Source: Uranotaenia lowii
Taxonomy: Eukaryota; Arthropoda; Insecta; Diptera; Culicidae
Direction of reading: 5' to 3'
DNA: 64,000 nt
Assembly (NCBI RefSeq): GCF_029784155.1
Contig: NW_026597089.1
Coordinates: 1 to 64,000 of the forward strand
Shown here: positions 36,215 to 49,245 of the stretch, piece by piece
How positions within the stretch are numbered: position 1 is the stretch's first letter
How the letters are laid out: each line of letters opens with the position of its first letter
Program-made: the position numbers and the translations under genes
Notes under the pieces: model-generated
What the model saw: the letters and a program-made list of their open reading frames with translations, nothing else
What the model was told of the DNA's origin: nothing
The model's database searches: none

Positions 36215-38900
36215 AATTCAAGGTTTTTCGCGCGCCCCCCGAGCGGAAAAAATCGAAAAAAATGATTTTTTGCCGAAAAATTTTCGAGTTTAAAATTTTG
36301 CAAGATTCAAAAAATTCAAGGTTTTTCGCGCGCCCCCCGAGCGGAAAAAATCGAAAAAAATGATTTTTTGCCGAAAAATTTTCGACTTTAAAATTTTGCA
36401 AGATTTAAAAAATTCAAGGTTTTTCGCGCGCCCCCCGAGCGGAAAAAATCGAAAAAAATGATTTTTTGCCGAAAAATTTTCGAGTTTAAAATTTTGCAAG
36501 ATTTAAAAAATTCAAGGTTTTTCGCGCGCCCCCCGAGCGGAAAAAATCGAAAAAAATGATTTTTTGCCGACAAATTTTCGAGTTTAAAATTTTGCAAGAT
36601 TCAAAAAATTCAAGGTTTTTCGCGCGCCCCCCGAGCGGAAAAAATCGAAAAAAATGATTTTTTGCCGACAAATTTTCGAGTTTAAAATTTTGCAAGATTC
36701 AAAAAATTCAAGGTTTTTCGCGCGCCCCCCGAGCGGAAAAAATCGAAAAAAATGATTTTTTGCCGAAAAATTTACGACTTTAAAATTTTGCAAGATTCAA
36801 AAAATTCAAGGTTTTTCGCGCGCCCCCCGAGCGGAAAAAATCGAAAAAAATGATTTTTTGCCGAAAAATTTTCGACTTTAAAATTTTGCAAGATTTAAAA
36901 AATTCAAGGTTTTTCGCGCGCCCCCCGAGCGGAAGAAATCGAAAAAAATGATTTTTTGCCGAAAAATTTTCGAGTTTAAAATTTTGCAAGATTCAAAAAA
37001 TTCAAGGTTTTTCGCGCGCCCCCCGAGCGGAAAAAATCGAAAAAAATGATTTTTTGCCGAAAAATTTTCGAGTTTAAAATTTTGCAAGATTCAAAAAATT
37101 CAAGGTTTTTCGCGCGCCCCCCGAGCGGAAAAAATCGAAAAAAATGATTTTTTGCCGAAAAATTTACGACTTTAAAATTTTGCAAGATTCAAAAAATTCA
37201 AGGTTTTTCGCGCGCCCCCCGAGCGGAAAAAATCGAAAAAAATGATTTTTTGCCGAAAAATTTTCGACTTTAAAATTTTGCAAGATTTAAAAAATTCAAG
37301 GTTTTTCGCGCGCCCCCCGAGCGGAAAAAATCGAAAAAAATGATTTTTTGCCGACAAATTTTCGAGTTTAAAATTTTGCAAGATTTAAAAAATTCAAGGT
37401 TTTTCGCGCGCCCCCCGAGCGGAAAAAATCGAAAAAAATGATTTTTTGCCGAAAAATTTTCGAGTTTAAAATTTTGCAAGATTCAAAAAATTCAAGGTTT
37501 TTCGCGCGCCCCCCGAGCGGAAAAAATCGAAAAAAATGATTTTTTGCCGAAAAATTTTCGAGTTTAAAATTTTGCAAGATTCAAAAAATTCAAGGTTTTT
37601 CGCGCGCCCCCCGAGCGGAAAAAATCGAAAAAAATGATTTTTTGCCGAAAAATTTTCGAGTTTAAAATTTTGCAAGATTCAAAAAATTCAAGGTTTTTCG
37701 CGCGCCCCCCGAGCGGAAAAAATCGAAAAAAATGATTTTTTGCCGAAAAATTTTCGACTTTAAAATTTTGCAAGATTTAAAAAATTCAAGGTTTTTCGCG
37801 CGCCCCCCGAGCGGAAAAAATCGAAAAAAATGATTTTTTGCCGAAAAATTTTCGAGTTTAAAATTTTGCAAGATTTAAAAAATTCAAGGTTTTTCGCGCG
37901 CCCCCCGAGCGGAAAAAATCGAAAAAAATGATTTTTTGCCGACAAATTTTCGAGTTTAAAATTTTGCAAGATTCAAAAAATTCAAGGTTTTTCGCGCGCC
38001 CCCCGAGCGGAAAAAATCGAAAAAAATGATTTTTTGCCGACAAATTTTCGAGTTTAAAATTTTGCAAGATTCAAAAAATTCAAGGTTTTTCGCGCGCCCC
38101 CCGAGCGGAAAAAATCGAAAAAAATGATTTTTTGCCGAAAAATTTAAGACTTTAAAATTTTGCAAGATTCAAAAAATTCAAGGTTTTTCGCGCGCCCCCC
38201 GAGCGGAAAAAATCGAAAAAAATGATTTTTTGCCGAAAAATTTTCGACTTTAAAATTTTGCAAGATTTAAAAAATTCAAGGTTTTTCGCGCGCCCCCCGA
38301 GCGGAAGAAATCGAAAAAAATGATTTTTTGCCGAAAAATTTTCGAGTTTAAAATTTTGCAAGATTCAAAAAATTCAAGGTTTTTCGCGCGCCCCCCGAGC
38401 GGAAAAAATCGAAAAAAATGATTTTTTGCCGAAAAATTTTCGAGTTTAAAATTTTGCAAGATTCAAAAAATTCAAGGTTTTTCGCGCGCCCCCCGAGCGG
38501 AAAAAATCGAAAAAAATGATTTTTTGCCGAAAAATTTACGACTTTAAAATTTTGCAAGATTCAAAAAATTCAAGGTTTTTCGCGCGCCCCCCGAGCGGAA
38601 AAAATCGAAAAAAATGATTTTTTGCCGAAAAATTTTCGACTTTAAAATTTTGCAAGATTTAAAAAATTCAAGGTTTTTCGCGCGCCCCCCGAGCGGAAAA
38701 AATCGAAAAAAATGATTTTTTGCCGACAAATTTTCGAGTTTAAAATTTTGCAAGATTTAAAAAATTCAAGGTTTTTGGCGCGCCCCCCGAGCGGAAAAAA
38801 TCGAAAAAAATGATTTTTTGCCGAAAAATTTTCGAGTTTAAAATTTTGCAAGATTCAAAAAATTCAAGGTTTTTCGCGCGCCCCCCGAGCGGAAAAAATC
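36215..38900 (+). repeat. 14-monomer HOR, 1,372-bp period
   Basis: Monomer types repeat with an exact 14 x 98 bp spacing for nearly two full units. GCGGAAGAAATCG copies lie at about 36,929 and 38,301. Pairs of consecutive GACAAA copies lie near 36,569/36,667 and 37,941/38,039. TTTACGAC copies follow in matching positions; one is TTTAAGAC at about 38,145. Upstream, 35.5-36.1 kb looks like a shortened relative: it has the same GACAAA pair and a GGAAGAAATCG copy near 36,049, 882 bp (nine monomers) before the next. The match ends where GCGTG appears at 38,946. Confidence 0.85.
38777..38784. other. GGCGCGCC (AscI) variant, first of four
   Basis: A C to G change turns TTTTTCGCGCGCC into TTTTTGGCGCGCC, making an 8-bp AscI site here, at 40,910-40,917, at 54,901-54,908 and at 57,842-57,849. 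The pairs are 2,133 and 2,941 bp apart, matching the HOR offsets. They are useful landmarks for restriction or optical mapping. Confidence 0.9.
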
Positions 38901-39005
38901 GAAAAAAATGATTTTTTGCCGAAAAATTTTCGACTTTAAAATTTTGCGTGATTCAAAAAATTCAAGGTTTTTCGCGCGCCCCCCGAGCGGAAAAAATCGA
39001 AAAAA

Positions 39006-39076
39006 ATGATTTTTTGCCGAAATTCAAAAAATTCAAGGTTTTTCGCGCGCCTCCCGAGCGGAAAAAATCGAAAAAA
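39006..39076 (+). repeat. 71-bp deleted monomer, copy 1
   Basis: GCCGA is joined to AATTCAAAAAATTC, so 27 bp of the A/T half (the TTTTCGAG-TTTAAAATTTTGC part) is missing. Related blocks near 50.7, 55.1 and 58.1 kb have about 125 bp more (98 + 27) between the GCGTG and GCCTCCC markers. This suggests one deletion removed a whole monomer plus 27 bp. Confidence 0.92.
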
Positions 39077-41138
39077 ATGATTTTTTGCCGAAAAATTTTC
39101 GACTTTAAAATTTTGCAAGATTCAAAAAATTCAAGGTTTTTCGCGCGCCCCCCGAGCGGAAAAAATCGAAAAAAATGATTTTTTTGCCGAAAAATTTTCG
39201 AGTTTAAAATTTTGCAAGATTCAAAAAATTCAAGGTTTTTCGCGCGCCCCCCGAGCGGAAAAAATCGAAAAAAATGATTTTTTGCCGAAAAATTTTCGAC
39301 TTTAAAATTTTGCAAGATTTAAAAAATTCAAGGTTTTTCGCGCGCCCCCCGAGCGGAAAAAATCGAAAAAAATGATTTTTTGCCGAAAAATTTTCGACTT
39401 TAAAATTTTGCAAGATTCAAAAAATTCAAGGTTTTTCGCGCGCCCCCCGAGCGGAAAAAATCGAAAAAAATGATTTTTTGCCGACAAATTTTCGAGTTTA
39501 AAATTTTGCAAGATTCAAAAAATTCAAGGTTTTTCGCGCGCCCCCCGAGCGGAAAAAATCGAAAAAAATGATTTTTTGCCGAAAAATTTTCGAGTTTAAA
39601 ATTTTGCAAGATTCAAAAAATTCAAGGTTTTTCGCGCGCCCCCCGAGCGGAAAAAATCGATAAAAATGATTTTTTGCCGAAAAATTTTCGAGTTTAAAAT
39701 TTTGCAAGATTCAAAAAATTCAAGGTTTTTCGCGCGCCCCCCGAGCGGAAAAAATCGAAAAAAATGATTTTTTGCCGAAAAATTTTCGACTTTAAAATTT
39801 TGCAAGATTTAAAAAATTCAAGGTTTTTCGCGCGCCCCCCAAGCGGAAAAAATCGAAAAAAATGATTTTTTGCCGAAAAATTTTCGATTTTAAAATTTTG
39901 CAAGATTTAAAAAATTCAAGGTTTTTCGCGCGCCCCCCGAGCGGAAAAAATCGAAAAAAATGATTTTTTGCCAAAAAATTTTCGAGTTTAAAATTTTGCA
40001 AGATTCAAAAAATTCAAGGTTTTTCGCGCGCCCCCCGAGCGGAAAAAATCGAAAAAAATGATTTTTTGCCGAAAAATTTTCGAGTTTAAAATTTTGCAAG
40101 ATTTAAAAAATTCAAGGTTTTTCGCGCGCCCCCCGAGCGGAAAAAATCGAAAAAAATGATTTTTTGCCGAAAAATTTTCGACTTTAAAATTTTGCAAGAT
40201 TAAAAAAATTCAAGGTTTTTCGCGCGCCCCCCGAGCGGAAAAAATCGAAAAAAAATGATTTTTTGCCGAAAAATTTACGACTTTAAAATTTTGCAAGATT
40301 CAAAAAATTCAAGGTTTTTCGCGCGCCCCCCGAGCGGAAAAAATCGAAAAAAATGATTTTTTGCCGACAAATTTTCGAGTTTAAAATTTTGCAAGATTCA
40401 AAAAATTCAAGGTTTTTCGCGCGCCCCCCGAGCGGAAAAAATCGAAAAAAAATGATTTTTTGCCGAAAAATTTACGACTTTAAAATTTTGCAAGATTAAA
40501 AAAATTCAAGGTTTTTCGCGCGCCCCCCGAGCGGAAAAAATCGAAAAAAAAGATTTTTTGCCGAAAAATTTACGAGTTTAAAATTTTGCAAGATTCAAAA
40601 AATTCAAGGTTTTTCGCGCGCCCCCCGAGCGGAAAAAATCGAAAAAAATGATTTTTTGCCGAAAAATTTACGACTTTAAAATTTTGCAAGATTCAAAAAA
40701 TTCAAGGTTTTTCGCGCGCCCCCCGAGCGGAAAAAATCGAAAAAAAATGATTTTTTGCCGAAAAATTTTCGACTTTAAAATTTTGCAAGATTTAAAAAAT
40801 TCAAGGTTTTTCGCGCGCCCCCCGAGCGGAAAAAATCGAAAAAAATGATTTTTTGCCGACAAATTTTCGAGTTTAAAATTTTGCAAGATTTAAAAAATTC
40901 AAGGTTTTTGGCGCGCCCCCCGAGCGGAAAAAATCGAAAAAAATGATTTTTTGCCGAAAAATTTTCGAGTTTAAAATTTTGCAAGATTCAAAAAATTCAA
41001 GGTTTTTCGCGCGCCCCCCGAGCGGAAAAAATCGAAAAAAATGATTTTTTGCCGAAAAATTTTCGACTTTAAAATTTTGCGTGATTCAAAAAATTCAAGG
41101 TTTTTCGCGCGCCCCCCGAGCGGAAAAAATCGAAAAAA

Positions 41139-41209
41139 ATGATTTTTTGCCGAAATTCAAAAAATTCAAGGTTTTTCGCGCGCCTCCCGAGCGGAAAAAA
41201 TCGAAAAAA
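41139..41209 (+). repeat. 71-bp deleted monomer, copy 2
   Basis: Same deletion as at 39,006-39,076, carried into the second unit of the 2,133-bp duplication. It shows the deletion came before the duplication. Confidence 0.92.
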
Positions 41210-41949
41210 ATGATTTTTTGCCGAAAAATTTTCGACTTTAAAATTTTGCAAGATTCAAAAAATTCAAGGTTTTTCGCGCGCCCCCCGAGCGGAAAAAATC
41301 GAAAAAAATGATTTTTTTGCCGAAAAATTTTCGAGTTTAAAATTTTGCAAGATTCAAAAAATTCAAGGTTTTTCGCGCGCCCCCCGAGCGGAAAAAATCG
41401 AAAAAAATGATTTTTTGCCGAAAAATTTTCGACTTTAAAATTTTGCAAGATTTAAAAAATTCAAGGTTTTTCGCGCGCCCCCCGAGCGGAAAAAATCGAA
41501 AAAAATGATTTTTTGCCGAAAAATTTTCGACTTTAAAATTTTGCAAGATTCAAAAAATTCAAGGTTTTTCGCGCGCCCCCCGAGCGGAAAAAATCGAAAA
41601 AAATGATTTTTTGCCGACAAATTTTCGAGTTTAAAATTTTGCAAGATTCAAAAAATTCAAGGTTTTTCGCGCGCCCCCCGAGCGGAAAAAATCGAAAAAA
41701 ATGATTTTTTGCCGAAAAATTTTCGAGTTTAAAATTTTGCAAGATTCAAAAAATTCAAGGTTTTTCGCGCGCCCCCCGAGCGGAAAAAATCGATAAAAAT
41801 GATTTTTTGCCGAAAAATTTTCGAGTTTAAAATTTTGCAAGATTCAAAAAATTCAAGGTTTTTCGCGCGCCCCCCGAGCGGAAAAAATCGAAAAAAATGA
41901 TTTTTTGCCGAAAAATTTTCGACTTTAAAATTTTGCAAGATTTAAAAAA

Positions 41950-43500
41950 TTCAAGGTTTTTCGCGCGCCCCCCAAGCGGAAAAAATCGAAAAAAATGATT
42001 TTTTGCCGAAAAATTTTCGATTTTAAAATTTTGCAAGATTTAAAAAATTCAAGGTTTTTCGCGCGCCCCCCGAGCGGAAAAAATCGAAAAAAATGATTTT
42101 TTGCCAAAAAATTTTCGAGTTTAAAATTTTGCAAGATTCAAAAAATTCAAGGTTTTTCGCGCGCCCCCCGAGCGGAAAAAATCGAAAAAAATGATTTTTT
42201 GCCGAAAAATTTTCGAGTTTAAAATTTTGCAAGATTTAAAAAATTCAAGGTTTTTCGCGCGCCCCCCGAGCGGAAAAAATCGAAAAAAATGATTTTTTGC
42301 CGAAAAATTTTCGACTTTAAAATTTTGCAAGATTAAAAAAATTCAAGGTTTTTCGCGCGCCCCCCGAGCGGAAAAAATCGAAAAAAATGATTTTTTGCCG
42401 AAAAATTTACGACTTTAAAATTTTGCAAGATTCAAAAAATTCAAGGTTTTTCGCGCGCCCCCCGAGCGGAAAAAATCGAAAAAAATGATTTTTTGCCGAC
42501 AAATTTTCGAGTTTAAAATTTTGCAAGATTCAAAAAATTCAAGGTTTTTCGCGCGCCCCCCGAGCGGAAAAAATCGAAAAAAAATGATTTTTTGCCGAAA
42601 AATTTACGACTTTAAAATTTTGCAAGATTAAAAAAATTCAAGGTTTTTCGCGCGCCCCCCGAGCGGAAAAAATCGAAAAAAAAGATTTTTTGCCGAAAAA
42701 TTTACGAGTTTAAAATTTTGCAAGATTCAAAAAATTCAAGGTTTTTCGCGCGCCCCCCGAGCGGAAAAAATCGAAAAAAATGATTTTTTGCCGAAAAATT
42801 TACGACTTTAAAATTTTGCAAGATTCAAAAAATTCAAGGTTTTTCGCGCGCCCCCCGAGCGGAAAAAATCGAAAAAAATGATTTTTTGCCGACAAATTTT
42901 CGAGTTTAAAATTTTGCAAGATTCAAAAAATTCAAGGTTTTTCGCGCGCCCCCCGAGCGGAAAAAATCGAAAAAAAATGATTTTTTGCCGAAAAATTTTC
43001 GACTTTAAAATTTTGCAAGATTAAAAAAATTCAAGGTTTTTCGCGCGCCCCCCGAGCGGAAAAAATCGAAAAAAATGATTTTTTGCCGAAAAATTTTCGA
43101 GTTTAAAATTTTGCAAGATTAAAAAAATTCAAGGTTTTTCGCGCGCCCCCCGAGCGGAAAAAATCGAAAAAAATGTTTTTTTGCCGAAAAATTTACGACT
43201 TTAAAATTTTGCAAGATTCAAAAAATTCAAGGTTTTTCGCGCGCCCCCCGAGCGGAAAAAATCGAAAAAAATGATTTTTTGCCGAAAAATTTTCGAGTTT
43301 AAAATTTTGCAAGATTCAAAAAATTCAAGGTTTTTCGCGCGCCCCCTGAGCGGAAAAAATCGAAAAAAATGATTTTTTGCCGAAAAATTTTCGACTTTAA
43401 AATTTTGCAACATTCAAAAAATTCAAGGTTTTTCGCGCGCCCCCCGAGCGGAAAAAATCGAAAAAAATGATTTTTTGCCGAAAAATTTTCGAGTTTAAAA
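41950..43500 (+). repeat. Long-range duplication L, copy 1
   Basis: Matches 59,600-61,540. Shared markers are CCAAGCGG (41,973/59,619), AAGATTTTTT with TTTACGAG (42,683/60,330), ATGTTTTTTTGCC (43,173/61,212), CCCCCTGAG (43,342/61,381) and GCAACATTC (43,407/61,446). The offset is about 17,647 bp and then 18,039 bp, so four monomers were gained in the distal copy or lost here. Confidence 0.85.
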
Positions 43501-46199
43501 TTTTGCAAGATTCAAAAAATTCAAGGTTTTTCGCGCGCCCCCCGAGCGGAAAAAATCGAAAAAAATGATTTTTTGCCGAAAAATTTTCGAGTTTAAAATT
43601 TTGCAAGATTCAAAAAATTCAAGGTTTTTCGCGCGCCCCCCGAGCGGAAAAAATCGAAAAAAATGATTTTTTGCCGACAAATTTTCGAGTTTAAAATTTT
43701 GCAAGATTCAAAAAATTCAAGGTTTTTCGCGCGCCCCCCGAGCGGAAAAAATCGAAAAAAATGATTTTTTGCCGAAAAATTTTCGAGTTTAAAATTTTGC
43801 AAGATTCAAAAAATTCAAGGTTTTTCGCGCGCCCCCCGAGCGGAAAAAATCGAAAAAAATGATTTTTTGCCGAAAAATTTTCGAGTTTAAAATTTTGCAA
43901 GATTCAAAAAATTCAAGGTTTTTCGCGCGCCCCCCGAGCGGAAAAAATCGAAAAAAATGATTTTTTGCCGAAAAATTTTCGAGTTTAAAATTTTGCAAGA
44001 TTCAAAAAATTCAAGGTTTTTCGCGCGCCCCCCGAGCGTAAAAAATCGAAAAAAATGATTTTTTGCCGAAAAATTTTCGAGTTTAAAATTTTGCAAGATT
44101 CAAAAAATTCAAGGTTTTTCGCGCGCTCCCCGAGCGGAAAAAATCGAAAAAAATGATTTTTTGCCGACAAATTTTCGAGTTTAAAATTTTGCAAGATTCA
44201 AAAAATTCAAGGTTTTTCGCGCGCCCCCCGAGCGGAAAAAATCGAAAAAAATGATTTTTTGCCGAAAAATTTTCGAGTTTAAAATTTTGCAAGATTCAAA
44301 AAATTCAAGGTTTTTCGCGCGCCCCCCGAGCGGAAAAAATCGAAAAAAATGATTTTTTGCCGACAAATTTTCGAGTTTAAAATTTTGCAAGATTCAAAAA
44401 ATTCAAGGTTTTTCGCGCGCCCCCCGAGCGGAAAAAATCGAAAAAAATGATTTTTTGCCGAAAAATTTTCGAGTTTAAAATTTTGCAAGATTCAAAAAAT
44501 TCAAGGTTTTTCGCGCGCCCCCCGAGCGGAAAAAATCGAAAAAAATGATTTTTTGCCGACAAATTTTCGAGTTTAAAATTTTGCAAGATTTAAAAAATTC
44601 AAGGTTTTTCGCGCGCCCCCCGAGCGGAAAAAATCGAAAAAAATGATTTTTTGCCGACAAATTTTCGAGTTTAAAATTTTGCAAGATTCAAAAAATTCAA
44701 GGTTTTTCGCGCGCCCCCCGAGCGGAAGAAATCGAAAAAAATGATTTTTTGCCGAAAAATTTTCGAGTTTAAAATTTTGCAAGATTCAAAAAATTCAAGG
44801 TTTTTCGCGCGCCCCCCGAGCGGAAAAAATCGAAAAAAATGATTTTTTGCCGAAAAATTTTCGAGTTTAAAATTTTGCAAGATTCAAAAAATTCAAGGTT
44901 TTTCGCGCGCCCCCCGAGCGGAAAAAATCGAAAAAAATGATTTTTTGCCGAAAAATTTTCGAGTTTAAAATTTTGCAAGATTCAAAAAATTCAAGGTTTT
45001 TCGCGCGCCCCCCGAGCGGAAAAAATCGAAAAAAATGATTTTTTGCCGAAAAATTTACGACTTTAAAATTTTGCAAGATTCAAAAAATTCAAGGTTTTTC
45101 GCGCGACCCCCGAGCGGAAAAAATCGAAAAAAATGATTTTTTGCCGAAAAATTTTCGACTTTAAAATTTTGCAAGATTTAAAAAATTCAAGGTTTTTCGC
45201 GCGCCCCCCGAGCGGAAAAAATCGAAAAAAATGATTTTTTGCCGACAAATTTTCGAGTTTATAATTTTGCAAGATTTAAAAAATTCAAGGTTTTTCGCGC
45301 GCCCCCCGAGCGGAAAAAATCGAAAAAAATGATTTTTTGCCGAAAAATTTTTGAGTTTAAAATTTTGCAAGATTCAAAAAATTCAAGGTTTTTCGCGCGC
45401 CCCCCGAGCGGAAAAAATCGAAAAAAATGATTTTTTGCCGAAAAATTTTCGAGTTTAAAATTTTGCAAGATTAAAAAAATTCAAGGTTTTTCGCGCGCCC
45501 CCCGAGCGGAAAAAATCGAAAAAAATGATTTTTTGCCGAAAAATTTTCGAGTTTAAAATTTTGCAAGATTTAAAAAATTCAAGGTTTTTCGCGCGCCCCC
45601 CGAGCGGAAAAAATCGAAAAAAATGATTTTTTGCCGACAAATTTTCGAGTTTAAAATTTTGCAAGATTCAAAAAATTCAAGGTTTTTCGCGCGCCCCCCG
45701 AGCGGAAAAAATCGAAAAAAATGATTTTTTGCCGACAAATTTTCGAAATTAAAATTTTGCAAGATTCAAAAAATTCAAGGTTTTTCGCGCGCCCCCCGAG
45801 CGGAAAAAATCGAAAAAAATGATTTTTTGCCGAAAAATTTACGACTTTAAAATTTTGCAAGATTCAAAAAATTCAAGGTTTTTCGCGCGCCCCCCGAGCG
45901 GAAAAAATCGAAAAAAATGATTTTTTGCCGAAAAATTTTCGAGTTTAAAATTTTGCAAGATTCAAAAAATTCAAGGTTTTTCGCGCGCCCCCCGAGCGGA
46001 AAAAATCGAAAAAAATGATTTTTTGCCGAAAAATTTACGACTTTAAAATTTTGCAAGATTCAAAAAATTCAAGGTTTTTTGCGCGCTTCCCGAGCGGAAA
46101 AAATCGAAAAAAATGATTTTTTGTCAAAAATTTTCGACTTTAAAATTTTGCAAGATTCAAAAAATTCAAGGTTTTTCGCGCGCCCCCCGAGCGGAAAAA

Positions 46200-48900
46200 A
46201 TCGAAAAAAATGATTTTTTGCCGAAAAATTTACGACTTTAAAATTTTGCAAGATTCAAAAAATTCAAGGTTTTTCGCGCGCCCCCCGAGCGGAAAAAATC
46301 GAAAAAAAATGATTTTTTGCCGAAAAATTTTCGACTTTAAAATTTTGCAAGATTCAAAAAATTCAAGGTTTTTCGCGCGCCCCCCGAGCGGAAAAAATCG
46401 AAAAAAATGATTTTTTGCCGAAAAATTTTCGACTTTAAAATTTTGCAAGATTTAAAAAATTCAAGGTTTTTCGCGCGCCCCCCGAGCGGAAAAAATCGAA
46501 AAAAATGATTTTTTGCCGAAAAATTTTCGAGTTTAAAATTTTGCAAGATTTAAAAAATTCAAGGTTTTTCGCGCGCCCCCCGAGCGGAAAAAATCGAAAA
46601 AAATGATTTTTTGCCGACAAATTTTCGAGTTTAAAATTTTGCAAGATTTAAAAAATTCAAGGTTTTTCGCGCGCCCCCCGAGCGGAAAAAATCGAAAAAA
46701 ATTATTTTTTGCCGAAAAATTTTCGAGTTTAAAATTTTGCAAGATTCAAAAAATTCAAGGTTTTTCGCGCGCCCCCCGAGCGGAAAAAATCGAAAAAATG
46801 ATTTTTTGCCGAAAAATTTTCGAGTTTAAAATTTTGCAAGATTCAAAAAATTCAAGGTTTTTCGCGCGCCCCCCGAGCGGAAAAAATCGAAAAAAATGAT
46901 TTTTTGCCGACAAATTTTCGAGTTTAAAATTTTGCAAGATTCAAAAAATTCAAGGTTTTTCGCGCGCCCCCCGAGCGGAAAAAATCGAAAAAAATGATTT
47001 TTTGCCGACAAATTTTCGAGTTTAAAATTTTGCAAGATTCAAAAAATTCAAGGTTTTTCGCGCGCCCCCCGAGCGGAAAAAATCGAAAAAAATGATTTTT
47101 TGCCGAAAAATTTACGACTTTAAAATTTTGCAAGATTAAAAAAATTCAAGGTTTTTCGCGCGCCCCCCGAGTGGAAAAAATCGAAAAAAATGATTTTTTG
47201 CCGAAAAATTTTCGAGTTTAAAATTTTGCAAGATTCAAAAAATTCAAGGTTTTTCGCGCGCCCCCCGAGCGGAAAAAATCGAAAAAAATGATTTTTTGCC
47301 GAAAAATTTTCGACTTTAAAATTTTGCAAGATTCAAAAAATTCAAGGTTTTTCGCGCGCCCCCCGAGCGGAAAAAATCGAAAAAAATGATTTTTTGCCGA
47401 AAAATTTTCGACTTTAAAATTTTGCAAGATTTAAAAAATTCAAGGTTTTTCGCGCGCCCCCCGAGCGGAAAAAATCGAAAAAATGATTTTTAGCCGAGAA
47501 ATTTTCGAGTTTAAAATTTTGCAAGATTCAAAAAATTCAAGGTTTTTCGCGCGCCCCCCGAGCGGAAAAAATCGAAAAAAATGATTTTTTGCCGAAAAAT
47601 TTTCGAGTTTAAAATTTTGCAAGATTCAAAAAATTCAAGGTTTTTCGCGCGCCCCCCGAGCGGAAAAAATCGAAAAAAATGATTTTTTGCCGAAAAATTT
47701 ACGACTTTAAAATTTTGCAAGATTCAAAAAATTCAAGGTTTTTCGCGCGCCCCCCGAGCGGAAAAAATCGAAAAAAATGATTTTTTGCCGAAAAATTTTC
47801 GACTTTAAAATTTTGCAAGATTTAAAAAATTCAAGGTTTTTCGCGCGCCCCCCGAGCGGAAGAAATCGAAAAAAATGATTTTTTGCCGAAAAATTTTCGA
47901 GTTTAAAATTTTGCAAGATTCAAAAAATTCAAGGTTTTTCGCGCGCCCCCCGAGCGGAAAAAATCGAAAAAAATGATTTTTTGCCGAAAAATTTTCGAGT
48001 TTAAAATTTTGCAAGATTCAAAAAATTCAAGGTTTTTCGCGCGCCCCCCGAGCGGAAAAAATCGAAAAAAATGATTTTTTGCCGAAAAATTTTCGAGTTT
48101 AAAATTTTGCAAGATTCAAAAAATTCAAGGTTTTTCGCGCGCCCCCCGAGCGGAAAAAATCGAAAAAAATGATTTTTTGCCGAAAAATTTACGACTTTAA
48201 AATTTTGCAAGATTCAAAAAATTCAAGGTTTTTCGCGCGCCCCCCGAGCGGAAAAAATCGAAAAAAATGATTTTTTGCCGAAAAATTTTCGACTTTAAAA
48301 TTTTGCAAGATTTAAAAAATTCAAGGTTTTTCGCGCGCCCCCCGAGCGGAAAAAATCGAAAAAAATGATTTTTTGCCGAAAAATTTTCGAGTTTAAAATT
48401 TTGCAAGATTCAAAAAATTCAAGGTTTTTCGCGCGCCCCCCGAGCGGAAAAAATCGAAAAAAATGATTTTTTGCCGAAAAATTTTCGAGTTTAAAATTTT
48501 GCAAGATTTAAAAAATTCAAGGTTTTTCGCGCGCCCCCCGAGCGGAAAAAATCGAAAAAAATGATTTTTTGCCGACAAATTTTCGAGTTTAAAATTTTGC
48601 AAGATTCAAAAAATTCAAGGTTTTTCGCGCGCCCCCCGAGCGGAAAAAATCGAAAAAAATGATTTTTTGCCGACAAATTTTCGAGTTTAAAATTTTGCAA
48701 GATTCAAAAAATTCAAGGTTTTTCGCGCGCCCCCCGAGCGGAAAAAATCGAAAAAAATGATTTTTTGCCGAAAAATTTACGACTTTAAAATTTTGCAAGA
48801 TTCAAAAAATTCAAGGTTTTTCGCGCGCCCCCGAGCGGAAAAAATCGAAAAAAATGATTTTTTGCCGACAAATTTTCGACTTTAAAATTTTGCAAGATTC
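46200..48900 (+). repeat. Diverged relative of the 14-monomer HOR
   Basis: The monomer order here partly follows the 36.2-38.9 kb HOR. It has GATTT/TTTTCGAG copies, then paired GACAAA copies (near 46,910/47,008 and again near 48,570/48,670), then TTTACGAC copies, with a GGAAGAAATCG copy near 47,857. GAGTGG near 47,170 also matches 26,750. Register is lost in several places, so I do not assign a single period. Confidence 0.55.
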
Positions 48901-49245
48901 AAAAAATTCAAGGTTTTTCGCGCGCCCCCCGAGCGGAAAAAATCGAAAAAAATGATTTTTTGCCGAAAAATTTTCGAGTTTAAAATTTTGCAAGATTCAA
49001 AAAATTCAAGGTTTTTCGCGCGCCCCCCGAGCGGAAAAAATCGAAAAAAATGATTTTTTGCCGAAAAATTTTCGACTTTAAAATTTTGCAAGATTTAAAA
49101 AATTCAAGGTTTTTCGCGCGCCCCCCGAGCGGAAAAAATCGAAAAAAATGATTTTTTGCCGAAAAATTTTCGAGTTTAAAATTTTGCAAGATTCAAAAAA
49201 TTCAAGGTTTTTCGCGCGCCCCCCGAGCGGAAAAAATCGAAAAAA

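Larger units (their letters stand above)
38500..42875 (+). repeat. 2,133-bp tandem duplication (22 monomers x 2)
   Basis: Copy 1 runs from about 38,500 to 40,640 and copy 2 from about 40,640 to 42,875. Markers shared at a 2,133-bp offset are GGCGCGCC (38,777/40,910), GCGTG (38,946/41,079), a 71-bp monomer (39,006/41,139), GCCTCCC (about 39,051/41,184), a T7 run (about 39,178/41,311), TCGATAAAAATG (39,658/41,791), CCAAGCGG (about 39,840/41,973), and AAGATTTTTT with TTTACGAG (about 40,551/42,683). The length equals 22 x 98 minus 27 plus four single-base insertions. A few one-A differences separate the copies, so the duplication is recent or the copies were homogenised. Confidence 0.92.
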
